A DNA stretch of 64,000 nt, taken from Glaciimonas sp. (GTDB taxonomy: Bacteria > Pseudomonadota > Gammaproteobacteria > Burkholderiales > Burkholderiaceae_D). This document shows positions 8,301-18,251 of the stretch, one piece after another. The stretch spans positions 1-64,000 of the forward strand of contig JABBOY010000008.1 of assembly GCA_012927585.1 (NCBI GenBank), in the 5' to 3' direction. The notes below the pieces were generated by a model. The model did no database searches. It was not told the origin of the DNA and worked only from the letters and a program-made list of their open reading frames with translations. Positions within the stretch are counted from its first letter, which is position 1. Every line of letters begins with the position of its first letter. The translations under genes were made by a program, and so were the position numbers.

Positions 8301-8785
8301 AAGCCGTGTCTTTTTCCGTAAATTGGCATGCAGTATGGCAGTTATTGACCGGCAAGGCAGTTTTGCACGGAGTAATGACTACCTCGATACGGTCACCATG
8401 TTGCGCGATTGTTTCGGATGTGGGCGCGCCATTATAGGAGTCATTGCAGCGGTCGGCGTCGACAGCCCAATGGAGCTTGCGCCAGTTGCGGCGCCACTTC
8501 GCGCCATGTTTTGCCTTCAGCTATTGTTTTGCGCCAAAGATTTGTGAATCTGCCACCTCGGGGCCTGAGTTTCTGGATGGCCGTTTTTTGGAATGATGCC
8601 GAATGCGTACAGTCGGCCAAAAAATGGACGGTCAGATCTGGCTGACGCGACGGAAAAGCGTGTGAGGCGATACCGATGAGCGAGTCGGCCAGAGACGAAT
8701 TGCGACCGGTAGTGCGCTATAAATATCGGAATCGATGAGCGCAGGCAGTGCTAAACTGCGCCCCTTGCACCCAAGCTCTGAACCC
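8301..8785. other. Intergenic region gshA / hypothetical gene
   Basis: This 485-base divergent spacer should hold the promoters of gshA (left) and of the next gene (right). An AT-rich TATAAAT hexamer-like box is present at 8718-8724, but no convincing -35 partner is visible. Short open frames on both strands lack coding features. I see no repeat or RNA. Confidence 0.4.
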
Positions 8786-9328
8786 ATGACGAACAAGAAA
8801 CAGTTTCCCGCGAAAAAAATAATCGATGCGCCTGCTGGACGAGCTGAAAATCCATTCCAAAATACCGAGTTTTACGCGCGGATGCGCGATTACACGGAGC
8901 GTGATGCGGCATTCTCAAAAGAGTTGAAAGCTATCTCGGAACGCGGTGCAGGCAAACAGAGCAGCGACGCGCGCTTTGCGCCGTCGTTGAAAGTTTTGCG
9001 CGGCGTAATTAAAAAAGGCTTGCCGTTAGCGGACATGCTCGATCGCATCGTACTCGGCGTCGAAAAAGGTCTGTGGGAACCCTGGTTGACCGTGTTCGGT
9101 TTGGAGCTGCGAGGAGTTAACTTTGCGAAGACGGGAGCGCGCAATGCCCGACTGGCGCTGGACATGAGTTTGGCGTCTAAGGCCAACACTCTGTTCGCAA
9201 ATGCCGGAATTCCAAATTGGCGTAGTTTGGCGGCGGAAGACTGTGTCGAGCTCCAAGTTGAGAAGCCGACCGAGAAGACACCTGCCAAGGCCTATGCCAT
9301 TTTCTGCCTGGACGCTATTGATAATTGA
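8786..9328 (+). CDS. Hypothetical cytoplasmic protein
   Basis: I do not recognise this 180-residue protein. It has no signal peptide or membrane helix; the first 50 residues are lysine-rich and polar (PAKKIIDAPAGRAENPFQ), followed by a helical body with LRGVIKKGLPLADMLDRIVLGVEKGLWEPWLTVFGLELRG. The ATG at 8786 is preferred over one 17 codons upstream because the upstream part looks like non-coding spacer, but neither has a good ribosome-binding site. It stands alone between two long spacers, so neighbours give no hint. Confidence 0.55.
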   Translation: MTNKKQFPAKKIIDAPAGRAENPFQNTEFYARMRDYTERDAAFSKELKAISERGAGKQSSDARFAPSLKVLRGVIKKGLPLADMLDRIVLGVEKGLWEPWLTVFGLELRGVNFAKTGARNARLALDMSLASKANTLFANAGIPNWRSLAAEDCVELQVEKPTEKTPAKAYAIFCLDAIDN

Positions 9329-9701
9329 GTGTTGTGTCGCCGTCGGGTGATTCATTTGCAGTATGTAGCAGACCAGTTTCGGCCATTTTAAGACATTCAA
9401 GTTGGCGAATCGGAGGTCGATTTCAGACGTTCCCGACCATTCTAAATTCATGCACGGCCGACAGCGTTGCAGTGTAAGCCGTCATTCACCTTGGTGGTTT
9501 GGACTAACGGATTCGGTCAGAAACGGACTGTAGCTACGGTTTCCTGCTGCCCGGCATACTTGAGTTGCTATGCGACCCTGCGAAAAAAGTGCCATTGGAA
9601 ATCACGCTACCGCATGCGCATAATGGCTGTCATTATTGTCAAATGTTGCACGATGATTTCGTCTGTATAACCACGGTTAGAAGCGGCTTTTGCCGCGCCC
9701 A
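9329..9701. other. Intergenic region before the AraC-type regulator
   Basis: A 373-base spacer with no supported gene. It marks a visible drop in GC that continues through the next three genes. Short frames here have no recognisable protein features. Confidence 0.4.
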
Positions 9702-10514
9702 ATGAAAACTTTCAAACTGCATCCCAGTCCTGCAATGTGTCCTTTCATAGATCGGCTCTGGGGATGGGAAGGGACGGCGGGCGAAATTGTTCAACTTCCC
9801 ACCTTGCTTCCAGGGACTGGTGCAGAACTGTATTTCCATTACGGGGAGCCATTTCGATATACGGTTGACGGGAACCATCAAACAAGTTCTGGGCCCGGCC
9901 ACTTGTTTTGCGTTCGTCACAAAACTATTCAACTATCGTCGTCTACAAACATTGGCTTCATTGCGGTTCGTTTCAAGATCGGCATGATTCACCGCTTTAC
10001 AAAAATCCCCGGAAAAGAGATGTTGGATCGAATCCTTTCTATTGAAGAGGTTTGGGGAGGGTCGGGGAGTGAACTTCTTCGGCATCTATCTTACGCAAGT
10101 GACATGAACGAACGGATATTTCTTATCCAGTCTTTCTTAATGAATCATTTGAAAAATGAGTCATTGGACCCGGTAATTGAGAAAGCCATGCCAATCCTCT
10201 ATAGGCAGTGCTCATCCATTTCTATTCAAATCCTTGCTGAAAAATTGCATCTCAGTCGCCGGCAGCTTGAGCGTCGATTCATGGCTTTTTCTGGTCAGTC
10301 TCCTAACGAAGTCAAATGTCTGAGCAGATTCCAACACACCATCCGAAAATTGATGTTGGATTCCTCGGAAAATCCAATGCGGGTTGCACTCGCCAACGGT
10401 TATTATGATCAGGCCCATTTCATCCATGATTTCCAAAATCGCGTAGGGAATACACCGCATCAGTATCTTCAAAATGCTTGCGTCAAGACGCATTTTTACA
10501 ATACAACTTGTTGA
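9702..10514 (+). CDS. AraC-family transcriptional regulator
   Basis: A 270-residue regulator. The N-terminal 150 residues form a cupin-like sensing domain of the DUF6597 kind (SPAMCPFIDRLWGWEG, LLPGTGAELYFHYGEPF). The C-terminal AraC helix-turn-helix pair spans about 165-265 (ISIQILAEKLHLSRRQLERRF and ANGYYDQAHFIHDFQNRVGNTPHQY). Target genes are probably the adjacent monooxygenase and perhaps nudC, both co-directional. The start at 9702 lacks a clear Shine-Dalgarno site; a TTG four codons upstream is possible. Lower GC than the surroundings suggests acquisition. Confidence 0.8.
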   Translation: MKTFKLHPSPAMCPFIDRLWGWEGTAGEIVQLPTLLPGTGAELYFHYGEPFRYTVDGNHQTSSGPGHLFCVRHKTIQLSSSTNIGFIAVRFKIGMIHRFTKIPGKEMLDRILSIEEVWGGSGSELLRHLSYASDMNERIFLIQSFLMNHLKNESLDPVIEKAMPILYRQCSSISIQILAEKLHLSRRQLERRFMAFSGQSPNEVKCLSRFQHTIRKLMLDSSENPMRVALANGYYDQAHFIHDFQNRVGNTPHQYLQNACVKTHFYNTTC

Positions 10515-10563
10515 GCGCCCGGCATGCTGCGTAATCCTACCCCCCTCTTTGAAGGAGTACTTT

Positions 10564-10866
10564 ATGTTTGTGTTGCTTGTTGAATTAGAGGCGAACCCTG
10601 GATTTTCTGGAGAGCTCGAAAACATCTTGCGATCACTGGTAAATGTGGCCGAAAAAGAAGCAGAAACCGTCTTTTATGCGGTACATCGTCCCCTGGATAG
10701 TGCAAACTCCTTTGTTCTATACGAACTCTACAAGGATCGTTCAGCGTGGGATGCTCACCTTCAGTCTGAACTTGTTCAAAAAGAACTAAAGCAATTTGAA
10801 GCATTGCTGGCTGTGCCACCCAAAATCACTTTTTGTGAAACCATTTTAACAACCTCTCTTGGGTAG
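10564..10866 (+). CDS. Antibiotic-biosynthesis-monooxygenase (ABM) domain protein
   Basis: A 100-residue single-domain protein of the dimeric alpha/beta-barrel ABM/YgiN family, which includes quinol monooxygenases and heme-degrading enzymes. Recognisable are VLLVELEANPGFSGELENILRSLV, ANSFVLYELYKDRSAWDAHLQS and the closing LLAVPPKI. The substrate is unknown. The ATG at 10564 is set by GAAGGAG 7 bases upstream; the longer open frame is rejected. It lies 49 bases after the AraC-type gene and is probably controlled by it. Confidence 0.75.
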   Translation: MFVLLVELEANPGFSGELENILRSLVNVAEKEAETVFYAVHRPLDSANSFVLYELYKDRSAWDAHLQSELVQKELKQFEALLAVPPKITFCETILTTSLG

Positions 10867-10991
10867 ACCTGCTTCTAGCAAACGCCAGAACGATACTGAT
10901 GAAGCCCGGAAAATATTCGCTTTCTACTGTTGGTAATCTATCGAGACTGTATTACCTTTAACTGTTAATTTGATCAGAGGTGAGTCTATAT

Positions 10992-11834
10992 ATGTCAGAC
11001 TTCGTACCGAGCTATGGGGCGCCACAAATCGTGAATACATCTCTCGTGTTTCCTTTTGCGGGAGAGACTTTTCTGGTTGGACTAGACGCAGAACTCCTGC
11101 CCGTTACGGCACTACGAGAATTAGGGGCAAGCAGTGAGGCTATTGTGTTTGGGACACTGAATGGTCTTGTGTGCGAAATGCGAGTCTGGCCAGCGGATAC
11201 TGCAATTCCATCTGGCATAGTTAAAGGAGACTACCGGCAGCTTTGGGGGCGTTGGACCCAAGGACAGCTGGACGCCCTATCTCGCTCTCGGCAACTTGCT
11301 GCCTGGTTCCACCAAAATCGGTTCTGTGGCGTATGTGGGCAGACTTTGAAAACTAGACTGGATGAACCTGCTCGTGAATGCCCGTCTTGTGGATTTAAAG
11401 CATATCCCAGGATTTCGCCTGTCTGCATCGGCTTGGTGCTGAAAGGGACTGAAATGTTGTTGGCTCGATCCCCTCATTTTCCTCCAGGTGTCTACAGCAC
11501 GCTGGCAGGTTTTCTGGAGGCTGGTGAATCCGCCGAGAATTGCCTGCGTCGCGAAATACGGGAGGAATCAGGAATTGAAATCCAAAATATTCGCTGGTTT
11601 GGGAGCCAAGCATGGCCTTACCCCCATTCTTTGATGATCGGGTTTATTGTCGATTACGCAGCCGGAGAACTTGTAGCGCAAGAAAGTGAAATTGAAGATA
11701 TAGGGTGGTTCGAGATGGATGAACTCCCTCGTCTTCCGCATCCTTCAACTATCGCGTTCCAAATGATAGATTTTGCGCGCCGGGAGATTGGCTCGTCGGT
11801 CTTGAATAATCCGTTACGGCACGAATCCGATTAG
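10992..11834 (+). CDS. nudC: NAD(H) pyrophosphatase / deNADding enzyme NudC
   Basis: A Nudix hydrolase that cleaves NADH to NMNH and AMP and removes NAD caps from RNA. The 280-residue protein has the family layout: N-terminal domain, four-cysteine zinc ribbon (CGVCG...CPSCG, about residues 110-130), Nudix box GFLEAGESAENCLRREIREESGIEI near 170-195 and the NudC signature SQAWPYPHSLMIGF. The ATG at 10992 follows AGAGGTGA at a good distance; a GTG 4 codons upstream overlaps that ribosome-binding site and is rejected. A strong terminator follows at 11893. Confidence 0.92.
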   Translation: MSDFVPSYGAPQIVNTSLVFPFAGETFLVGLDAELLPVTALRELGASSEAIVFGTLNGLVCEMRVWPADTAIPSGIVKGDYRQLWGRWTQGQLDALSRSRQLAAWFHQNRFCGVCGQTLKTRLDEPARECPSCGFKAYPRISPVCIGLVLKGTEMLLARSPHFPPGVYSTLAGFLEAGESAENCLRREIREESGIEIQNIRWFGSQAWPYPHSLMIGFIVDYAAGELVAQESEIEDIGWFEMDELPRLPHPSTIAFQMIDFARREIGSSVLNNPLRHESD

Positions 11835-11892
11835 TTGATAAAGGCTTAATGAGTAAGCAACCATGCTAGCCTAATCCTTCTTTGCAGAAGAC

Positions 11893-11926
11893 CGCCTGCC
11901 GGTTGCTCCGGCAGGCGCTTTATTTG
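11893..11926 (+). terminator. Rho-independent terminator after nudC
   Basis: A perfect 10-bp GC-rich stem (CGCCTGCCGG / CCGGCAGGCG) with loop TTGCT is followed by CTTTATTT. It ends the nudC transcript and overlaps the last codons of the convergent hypothetical gene. Confidence 0.85.
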
Positions 11927-12642
11927 CCCAGTAGCGCCAGAGTATGGTTCCACTCCGCCGCCCATGCGTACAAGAAATCATGCGCATTGAACGCTCTTTT
12001 TAGATGGGATAGCGGTACCCGGTACAGATCATTTAATCCCAGCGCCAGCGTGACCGGATTCCACTCCGCTTTGTTTTTCGCCCTTCTGGCGCTGCCTTTG
12101 ATCCTTGCGCCATCATCGCCGAATATGCCGCCGCCACTCTCAAGGGCCTGTTCCAGATCGATTTTTACCAGATTGGCAAATGCCATCAGCACCTGCCCCT
12201 TGTTGATGCCGGTCCGCGATTCCATTGCCGCCGTAATTTTGACCGGTTCGGGCTCGGCCTCGCGCTGGAGTTTGCTTGCCAGGCGCTCCAGATCCTTCTT
12301 TAGAAAACGTAACGCATGCAAAGCCCTTCGAAAGCCCGGGGGTTTGAGTTGCGTCACTATCTTATAGGCGTCTTTCGTGATCGTGATGAGCACATCCTCG
12401 CTTCCAGCTGCAAGGCGTTGGGTGTCGCCTTCGAAAAAAATCGGCGCCGGGTAACCGCCGTTGGCGTCGCCGAACAGCGCAGGATAGTTGGGGTCGTAGT
12501 CCAGCCAGACGTAGGGAGTCAAGCCGCTCTCTATCATGCGCGCCAATGCCCAAGGGGCGCCGGTTTGCTGTGCAAGCCAGTTGCACGCCTGCTCCGTTGT
12601 TGCCCGAAAGGGTAGCTGAAAAGGTAGTTCTGTGATCGTCAT
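11920..12642 (-). CDS. Hypothetical protein
   Basis: A 240-residue soluble protein that I cannot assign. The N-terminal part (TEQACNWLAQQTGAPWALARMI) looks like a small winged-helix or HTH-like segment. The C-terminal part (WNPVTLALGLNDLYRVPLSHLKRAFNAHDFLYAWAAEW) recalls small conserved proteins often found in prophages, but this is an impression, not an identification. The ATG at 12642 was preferred to a GTG 5 codons upstream; neither has a strong ribosome-binding site. The gene ends inside the nudC terminator. No other phage genes are nearby. Confidence 0.6.
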   Translation of the reverse strand: MTITELPFQLPFRATTEQACNWLAQQTGAPWALARMIESGLTPYVWLDYDPNYPALFGDANGGYPAPIFFEGDTQRLAAGSEDVLITITKDAYKIVTQLKPPGFRRALHALRFLKKDLERLASKLQREAEPEPVKITAAMESRTGINKGQVLMAFANLVKIDLEQALESGGGIFGDDGARIKGSARRAKNKAEWNPVTLALGLNDLYRVPLSHLKRAFNAHDFLYAWAAEWNHTLALLGK

Positions 12643-12794
12643 TTTTCTGTCTTTCACTTGCCAAAATGGCCAACGGTACTGTGCGCATTCAAGGATACGT
12701 GCTGCAACCCGTGCGGCGCTATGTATTGCCAGCCGACAAGTCCGGCAGCCCGGTTTTGGCCGGTCGCCGGCGTCTGTATTTGTATTTTAAATGC

Positions 12795-13157
12795 CTAGCC
12801 GCCCACTCGCTTCGCGCTATGGCCGTGTCTTTTGAGCATCTCCATGACCCGTTCGCAATGCTCGCCCTGCACTTCGATCACGCCATCCTTGACCGTCCCG
12901 CCCGAACCGCAGGCCGTGCGTAATTGTTTGCCCAGTGCGGCCAGCGCAATAGAATCGAGTGCGAGCCCTTTGACGAGAGTTACGCTCTTGCCGCCCCGAC
13001 CCTTGGTCTGGCGCGAAACGCGCACTGCGCTATCGCCTGCCGCTGCGGCCTTGGCCCTGGCCTTGCAGTCACACTCGGCGAGCGCAAGCCGACAATCGGG
13101 ACATGTACGTCCGACATCGGTGGAATATACGAGACCGCTTTTTGCGCTACGATTCAT
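12795..13157 (-). CDS. SUI1/YciH-family translation factor
   Basis: A 120-residue protein of the eIF1/SUI1 family, which in bacteria (YciH) affects the stringency of start-codon selection under stress. The C-terminal half (residues 50-120) is the SUI1 fold: TKGRGGKSVTLVKGL, then LRTACGSGGTVKDGVIEVQGEHCERVMEML. The N-terminus carries the short cysteine cluster CPDCRLALAECDC usual in proteobacterial members. AAGG precedes the ATG. Monocistronic. Confidence 0.9.
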   Translation of the reverse strand: MNRSAKSGLVYSTDVGRTCPDCRLALAECDCKARAKAAAAGDSAVRVSRQTKGRGGKSVTLVKGLALDSIALAALGKQLRTACGSGGTVKDGVIEVQGEHCERVMEMLKRHGHSAKRVGG

Positions 13158-13336
13158 GATGCCTTTGCCCTGAAAGTTGTGAGGTGTGTATCAGCGCCAG
13201 ATTAGCAGACGCTCCTGACAGTGCGCCGCGGCTGCGCGGAGCTGGTTGTCGTTGAGCGCTCGGATCAGCTTGAGCCCTGTCTTGCGGAACCCCGGCTACG
13301 GCTTGTGGCAAGTCTTTGCGCAATCCATATACGCTA

Positions 13337-13398
13337 TTGTGTATTTTTTGAAAGTCATTAAATTAATGCGGTAAAGTCATGTTTTTTAAGCATACTCC
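13337..13398 (-). repeat. 62-bp AT-rich dispersed element, copy g
   Basis: ATACTCC at 13392-13398 with TTAATGCGG ending exactly 27 bases inward reproduces the family spacing in reverse orientation; the other end is degenerate. It lies 42 bases upstream of the mtnP start and may contain part of its promoter. Confidence 0.55.
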
Positions 13399-13439
13399 AT
13401 AAATTTCTTTAAATAACAGGAAAACACTCTGGGCGCTCT

Positions 13440-14312
13440 ATGAAAAAAATTCGTTTCGGCATCATCGGCGGTAGCGGCTTGTACCGCATGGACGGCTTGC
13501 AACAGGCGCAGGAAGTCAGTCTTGAAACCCCGTTCGGCGCGCCTTCCGACGCCATCATGACTGGCCTGCTGGATGGTGTGCCGGTGGCGTTTCTGGCGCG
13601 GCATGGGCGCAACCATGCGCTGCTGCCGTCCGAAATTCCGTTTCGCGCCAATCTGTGGGCCATGAAGCAGCTTGGCGTCGATTATCTGCTGTCGGTGTCG
13701 GCGGTCGGCTCGCTGCAGGAGCATTTGACGCCACGCGACATGGTGTTGCCGGATCAGTTCATCGACATGACCAGGCAGCGTGCCGGCACGTTTTTCGGCC
13801 AGGGCGCAGTGGCTCACGTTAGTTTCGCGCAGCCGGTGTGCGCGGCATTGTCCGATCTGGTAGCGCAAGCTTTTTTCGATTGCCAACTGCCGCACGCCAC
13901 GCTACATCGCGGCGGCGCTTATCTCTGCATAGAGGGGCCGGCGTTTTCGACGTATGCGGAGTCGCAGTTGTATCGTTCCTGGGGCGCGGCGGTGATCGGT
14001 ATGACCAATATGCCGGAAGCGCGGCTGGCGCGGGAAGCCGAAATCGCTTACGCGACGCTGGCGCTGGTGACTGATTTCGATTGCTGGCATCCGGGTCATG
14101 CGGCCGTCACGGCTGAAATGGCGATCGGCAACCTGATGCACAATGCGCAGAACGCGCAAGCGGTGCTGCGTGCCTGCATCCGGCGGCTCGGCGCACATCC
14201 GCCGCCGTCGGCAGCGCATCAGGCGCTGGCGCAAGCGCTGGTGACACCGCCGGCAGCAATGCCGGTGGCAACCCGCGAAAGGCTGGAGCCGCTGTTGCGC
14301 AAGTACTTGTAA
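13440..14312 (+). CDS. mtnP: S-methyl-5'-thioadenosine (or thioinosine) phosphorylase
   Basis: A purine nucleoside phosphorylase-family enzyme that cleaves methylthioadenosine, the by-product of polyamine synthesis, with phosphate. The 290-residue protein begins with the phosphate loop IGGSGLY (residues 10-16) and has FLARHGRNH near 60, the substrate region [18 protein letters not shown] near 155, MTNMPEA near 186 and TDFDCWH near 210. The two Asp residues of that last motif favour a 6-amino purine (MTA), though some proteobacterial relatives act on methylthioinosine. Start at 13440. No methionine-salvage genes are adjacent. Confidence 0.88.
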   Translation: MKKIRFGIIGGSGLYRMDGLQQAQEVSLETPFGAPSDAIMTGLLDGVPVAFLARHGRNHALLPSEIPFRANLWAMKQLGVDYLLSVSAVGSLQEHLTPRDMVLPDQFIDMTRQRAGTFFGQGAVAHVSFAQPVCAALSDLVAQAFFDCQLPHATLHRGGAYLCIEGPAFSTYAESQLYRSWGAAVIGMTNMPEARLAREAEIAYATLALVTDFDCWHPGHAAVTAEMAIGNLMHNAQNAQAVLRACIRRLGAHPPPSAAHQALAQALVTPPAAMPVATRERLEPLLRKYL

Positions 14313-14363
14313 CGGGTATGGCGTACCTTTTACGCACTTCCAGGGCCGGACGCGTCACAACCA

Positions 14364-14446
14364 GTAGTCCGGGTCGGCGTTAGCGTAACCTGACATGTGC
14401 GGTTGAGAATGTCGGGTTACGCGATAAAGCCGCTAACCCGACCTAC
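14364..14446. repeat. Palindromic repeat with GTCGGGTTA / CTAACCCGAC blocks (family R3)
   Basis: Contains an outer inverted pair (GTCGGCGTTAGCG with CGCTAACCCGACCTAC) and an inner pair around TGAGAATGTCGGGTTACGC. Near-identical units lie at 31914-31996 and 33107-33201. A shorter related hairpin (GTTGGGCT...AGCCCAAC) follows at about 14490-14535. Intergenic, function unknown. Confidence 0.8.
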
Positions 14447-14578
14447 AAAACCGAGTTTGCGGCCCAACATTCTGCGCATAGTATTGATAATGTTGGGCTG
14501 CGGTGTTGGGCTGATAAGGCGTTAGCCCAACCAAAGCTGATACTACTATCTTCATCTCACACTGAAAGCGCGACCATC

Positions 14579-15049
14579 ATGCATAAAACTTTATTGTTGT
14601 TCATATCTTCGGTTCTATTGTCCGGCACTGCGCTGGCGCAGCAGATCGGCAGCGTCAATACCGAATTCAAACTGATGGGCTCGCACAAATTGGTGGTGGA
14701 AGCCTTCGACGATCCTAAGGTGGAAGGCGTGGCTTGCTACGTTTCCAAGCCCGAACGCGGCGGCGTGGCTGGACTGGTGGGGGTGGCCGAAGAAGTGTCG
14801 GATGTGTCGATTGCCTGTCGCCAAGTCGGCCCGATTCGCTTCAAGGAAACGCTGCCGCGGCAGGAGGATGCGTTTTCCGAGCGCCGCTCGCTGGTTTTCA
14901 AAACCTTGCACGTGGTGCGCATGGTCGATGCCGCACGCAATACGCTGGTGTATCTGACCTATTCCGACAAACTGATTACGGGCAGCCCGAAGAATGCGGT
15001 GACCGCAGTGGCAGTGCCGCGCACGACCATCATCCCACTTAAAAAATAG
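14579..15049 (+). CDS. creA: CreA-family exported protein
   Basis: A 156-residue periplasmic protein of the conserved CreA family, whose function is unknown. The signal peptide is residues 1-20 (cleavage after ALA before QQIGSVNTEF). The family blocks IGSVNTEFKLMGSHKLVVEAFDDPKVEGVACYVSKPERGG and VSIACRQVGPI are clear; the two conserved cysteines could form a disulfide. It is separated from mtnP by repeats and from xseB by 101 bases, so it is likely transcribed alone. Confidence 0.9.
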   Translation: MHKTLLLFISSVLLSGTALAQQIGSVNTEFKLMGSHKLVVEAFDDPKVEGVACYVSKPERGGVAGLVGVAEEVSDVSIACRQVGPIRFKETLPRQEDAFSERRSLVFKTLHVVRMVDAARNTLVYLTYSDKLITGSPKNAVTAVAVPRTTIIPLKK

Positions 15050-15150
15050 CAGGTTTGCCGGCTTGATCGCGCTTCGGTGCGCGTTGAACGCGGGCAGTTT
15101 GCTCTAAAATAGCGGGTTATGTATTCATTCACAGCTTAATTCGATCACTT

Positions 15151-15417
15151 ATGTCCAAAAAACAGCCTTCCGCCAATTTGTCCGCTTCATTTGAAGACGC
15201 GATGGCCGAACTCGCGCAATTGGTGGCGCAAATGGAGGCCGGCAACTTGCCGCTGGAAGCTTCCGTGGCGGCCTATCAGCGCGGCTCGGAGCTGATCAAG
15301 TATTGCGCGGCGCAACTCGACAAGGTGGATAACCAGGTCAAGGTGCTGCAAGGCGACATGCTGAAACCATTTGCTGCCGATACCGATATCGATATCGATA
15401 CTGTGAGGGATGCCTAG
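15151..15417 (+). CDS. xseB: Exodeoxyribonuclease VII small subunit
   Basis: The 88-residue small subunit of exonuclease VII, which degrades single-stranded DNA to short oligonucleotides with XseA. The helical hairpin SFEDAMAELAQLVAQMEAGNLPLEASVAAYQRG...LIKYCAAQLDKVDNQVKVL is diagnostic. The stop codon directly abuts the ispA start codon; the xseB-ispA-dxs order is conserved in proteobacteria. The C-terminal tail (TDIDIDTVRDA) is variable in the family. Confidence 0.95.
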   Translation: MSKKQPSANLSASFEDAMAELAQLVAQMEAGNLPLEASVAAYQRGSELIKYCAAQLDKVDNQVKVLQGDMLKPFAADTDIDIDTVRDA

Positions 15418-16338
15418 ATGGCAGACGCTAGCGAGGCGGTTGTGCAGCCTCTTGTGCAACCTTTCAGCGTCTGGGTGGCCGCAGTGCAGGCAGCGATGGA
15501 GCAGGCGCTGTCGTCCTTTTTGCCGGCTGACGCCAGTGCGCCCGCAGTGTTGCACCAGGCCATGCGCTACGCTGTGCTGGATGGCGGCAAGCGAGTTCGG
15601 CCGCTATTGGCATTTGCGGCCGGCGAATTATTCGCAGCCGGGCAACAGCAAATGCAGCGCGCCGCTGCTGCAGTCGAAATGATCCACGCCTATTCGCTGG
15701 TGCATGACGACATGCCGTGCATGGACGACGATGCGCTACGGCGCGGCAAGCCCACTGTGCATGTCAAATTCGGCCAGGCTACCGCCTTGCTGGCAGGCGA
15801 CGCGTTGCAGGCGCAAGCATTTCTGGTGCTGGCTGAAGGCGCCGGCGACGCCAGTTGCAAGCTGGCGATGGTGCGGCTGCTGGCGCAGGCATCCGGCTCA
15901 ATCGGCATGTGTGGCGGTCAAGCCATCGATCTGGCCAGCGTCGGTCTAAACTTGTCGCGCCAACAATTGGAACAGATGCATCGCTTGAAAACCGGCGCCT
16001 TGCTGCGCGCAGCGGTGTTGTTGGGCGCGCTGTCGGGTAAGCTGCTGACAGTGGCGGAAGAGCAGGCGCTGGATCGCTTTGCCGCCGCCATCGGGTTGGC
16101 ATTCCAGGTGGTTGACGACATTCTTGACGCCACCGCTGATTCGGCCACCTTGGGCAAAACCGCCGGCAAGGATGCGGCCGACAACAAACCGACCTATGTC
16201 TCGATCCTGGGGCTGAATGCATCTTTGGTGCTGGCGGAACAATTGCGGCAGGATGCGCATGCAGCGATCCTGCCTTTCGGAGATAAGGCACATCGGTTAC
16301 GTGAATTGGCGGACTTGATCGTGCAACGGAAAACCTAG
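15418..16338 (+). CDS. ispA: Farnesyl diphosphate synthase
   Basis: Condenses dimethylallyl and isopentenyl diphosphates to geranyl and then farnesyl diphosphate in the cytoplasm. The 306-residue protein has GGKRVRPLL near residue 58, the first aspartate-rich motif DDMPCMDDD near 97, a GDALQAQAF block and the second aspartate motif DDILD near 230. The first aspartate motif has the longer spacing usual for bacterial short-chain synthases. It abuts xseB and is one base from dxs, so all three are co-transcribed. Confidence 0.95.
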   Translation: MADASEAVVQPLVQPFSVWVAAVQAAMEQALSSFLPADASAPAVLHQAMRYAVLDGGKRVRPLLAFAAGELFAAGQQQMQRAAAAVEMIHAYSLVHDDMPCMDDDALRRGKPTVHVKFGQATALLAGDALQAQAFLVLAEGAGDASCKLAMVRLLAQASGSIGMCGGQAIDLASVGLNLSRQQLEQMHRLKTGALLRAAVLLGALSGKLLTVAEEQALDRFAAAIGLAFQVVDDILDATADSATLGKTAGKDAADNKPTYVSILGLNASLVLAEQLRQDAHAAILPFGDKAHRLRELADLIVQRKT

Positions 16339-16339
16339 T

Positions 16340-18238
16340 ATGAACCTACTCAAACAGATAGACAGCCCCGCAGATTTGCGGCAATTAACGCGCACGCAAC
16401 TCAAGCTGCTGGCCGATGAGTTGCGCCATTTCATCATCGACTCGGTATCCAAAACCGGCGGCCATTTATCGTCCAATCTCGGCACGGTCGAACTGACGAT
16501 TGCGCTGCATTACGCTTTCAATACGCCGGAAGACCGCATCGTCTGGGATGTCGGCCACCAAACCTACGCGCACAAGATTCTGACCGGACGGCGCGAGCGG
16601 ATGCACTCGCTGCGTCAACTGAACGGCATTTCCGGCTTCCCGCGCCGCGATGAGAGCGTATACGACACTTTCGGCACCGCCCACTCGTCGACCTCGATTT
16701 CGGCTGCGCTCGGAATGGCGCTGGCGGCCCGCACCAAGTGCGAAGACCGGCATGCGATTGCAGTCATTGGCGACGGCGCAATGACCGCCGGCATGGTGTT
16801 CGAGGCGATGAACAACGCCGGCATCTACGACGACATCAACCTGCTGGTAGTCTTGAACGATAACGACATGTCGATTTCGCCGCCGGTTGGCGCTTTGAAC
16901 CGCTATCTGGCGCGCTTGATGTCGGGCAAGTTTTATGCGGCGGCCCGGCAAGTCGGCAAGACCGTGCTGCCGGGGCCGATGCTGGAACTGGCCAAGCGTT
17001 TCGAGGAACACGCCAAAGGCATGATCATGCCGGCCACCATGTTCGAGGAATTCGGCTTCAATTACATCGGCCCGATTGACGGCCACGATCTGGACGCGCT
17101 GATCCCGACTTTGCAAAACTTGAAAAAATTGAAAGGGCCGCAGTTCCTGCATGTGGTTACCAAAAAAGGCCAGGGCTACAAGCTGGCCGAAACCGATCCG
17201 GTGCTGTATCACGGCCCCGGCAAGTTCAACCCGGCTGAAGGGATTAAACCGGCGGTTGCCGGCAAGCTGACTTATACCCAGGTCTTCGGCGACTGGCTGT
17301 GCGACATGGCCGCAGTCGAGCCGCGCCTGGTTGGCATCACGCCGGCCATGCGCGAAGGCTCCGGCATGGTGCGTTTCGAGCAATTGTTTCCGAAGCGCTA
17401 TTACGATGTCGGCATCGCCGAACAACATGCAGTAACCTTCGCTGCCGGCATGGCGTGCGAGGGCATGAAGCCGGTGCTGGCGATTTATTCGACTTTCCTG
17501 CAGCGCGGCTACGATCAGCTGATTCACGATGTTGCACTGCAAAACCTGGACGTGACTTTTGCGCTCGATCGGGCTGGCTTAGTCGGTGCCGATGGCGCCA
17601 CCCACGCCGGCAATTACGATTTGGTCTATCTGCGCTGCATCCCGAACATGGTCGTAATGGCCGCGTCAAGCGAAAATGAGTGCCGTCAGATGCTCACCAC
17701 CGCTTTCCAATATAATGGCCCGGCAGCAGTGCGCTATCCGCGCGGTGCCGGTATCGGTGTGGCAGTGTTGTCGGAATTGGGCACCATACCAATCGGCAAA
17801 GGTGAGATTAAGCGCTCTGGAAAAAGCATTGCCATACTCGCGTTCGGCAGCATGGTGGCACCCAGCCTGATAGCAGCGCAGGCGTTGGATGCAACTGTCG
17901 CCAATATGCGTTTCGTCAAGCCGCTCGATGACGAACTGGTGCTGCAATTGGCTGCCGGCCACGATGCACTGGTGACGGTTGAGGAGGGCGCCATCATGGG
18001 CGGCGCAGGTTCTGCGGTGGCTGAAGCGCTGGCGGCTGCCGGCGTTATCAAGCCGCTGCTGATGCTGGGTTTGCCGGATCGTTTCATCGACCACGGCGAT
18101 AGCGCGCAACTGCTGGCGCTGTGCGGTCTCGACGCCGATGGCATCAAGGCATCGATACAGCAGCGTTTTGAACATATTTTGAAGCCGGCGCAGCAACGTA
18201 TACCACAGTCGATACCGCAGCCGATTGCAATTAAATAA
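16340..18238 (+). CDS. dxs: 1-deoxy-D-xylulose-5-phosphate synthase
   Basis: Thiamine-diphosphate enzyme joining pyruvate and glyceraldehyde-3-phosphate, the first step of the MEP isoprenoid pathway. The 632-residue length is typical. Visible are [14 protein letters not shown] near residue 73, the ThDP-binding [16 protein letters not shown] near 150, the catalytic-region block [19 protein letters not shown] near 355, and [17 protein letters not shown] near 413. It supplies substrate for the upstream ispA and is one base from it. A long arginine/histidine-rich frame on the opposite strand is a shadow. Confidence 0.97.
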   Translation: MNLLKQIDSPADLRQLTRTQLKLLADELRHFIIDSVSKTGGHLSSNLGTVELTIALHYAFNTPEDRIVWDVGHQTYAHKILTGRRERMHSLRQLNGISGFPRRDESVYDTFGTAHSSTSISAALGMALAARTKCEDRHAIAVIGDGAMTAGMVFEAMNNAGIYDDINLLVVLNDNDMSISPPVGALNRYLARLMSGKFYAAARQVGKTVLPGPMLELAKRFEEHAKGMIMPATMFEEFGFNYIGPIDGHDLDALIPTLQNLKKLKGPQFLHVVTKKGQGYKLAETDPVLYHGPGKFNPAEGIKPAVAGKLTYTQVFGDWLCDMAAVEPRLVGITPAMREGSGMVRFEQLFPKRYYDVGIAEQHAVTFAAGMACEGMKPVLAIYSTFLQRGYDQLIHDVALQNLDVTFALDRAGLVGADGATHAGNYDLVYLRCIPNMVVMAASSENECRQMLTTAFQYNGPAAVRYPRGAGIGVAVLSELGTIPIGKGEIKRSGKSIAILAFGSMVAPSLIAAQALDATVANMRFVKPLDDELVLQLAAGHDALVTVEEGAIMGGAGSAVAEALAAAGVIKPLLMLGLPDRFIDHGDSAQLLALCGLDADGIKASIQQRFEHILKPAQQRIPQSIPQPIAIK

Positions 18239-18251
18239 TATCTAAGTGGAA

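Noticed and set aside
16466-17542. 358-codon frame on the minus strand inside dxs
   Set aside because: Arg/His/Gln-rich shadow of a strongly conserved dxs gene; no recognisable domain and no ribosome-binding site.
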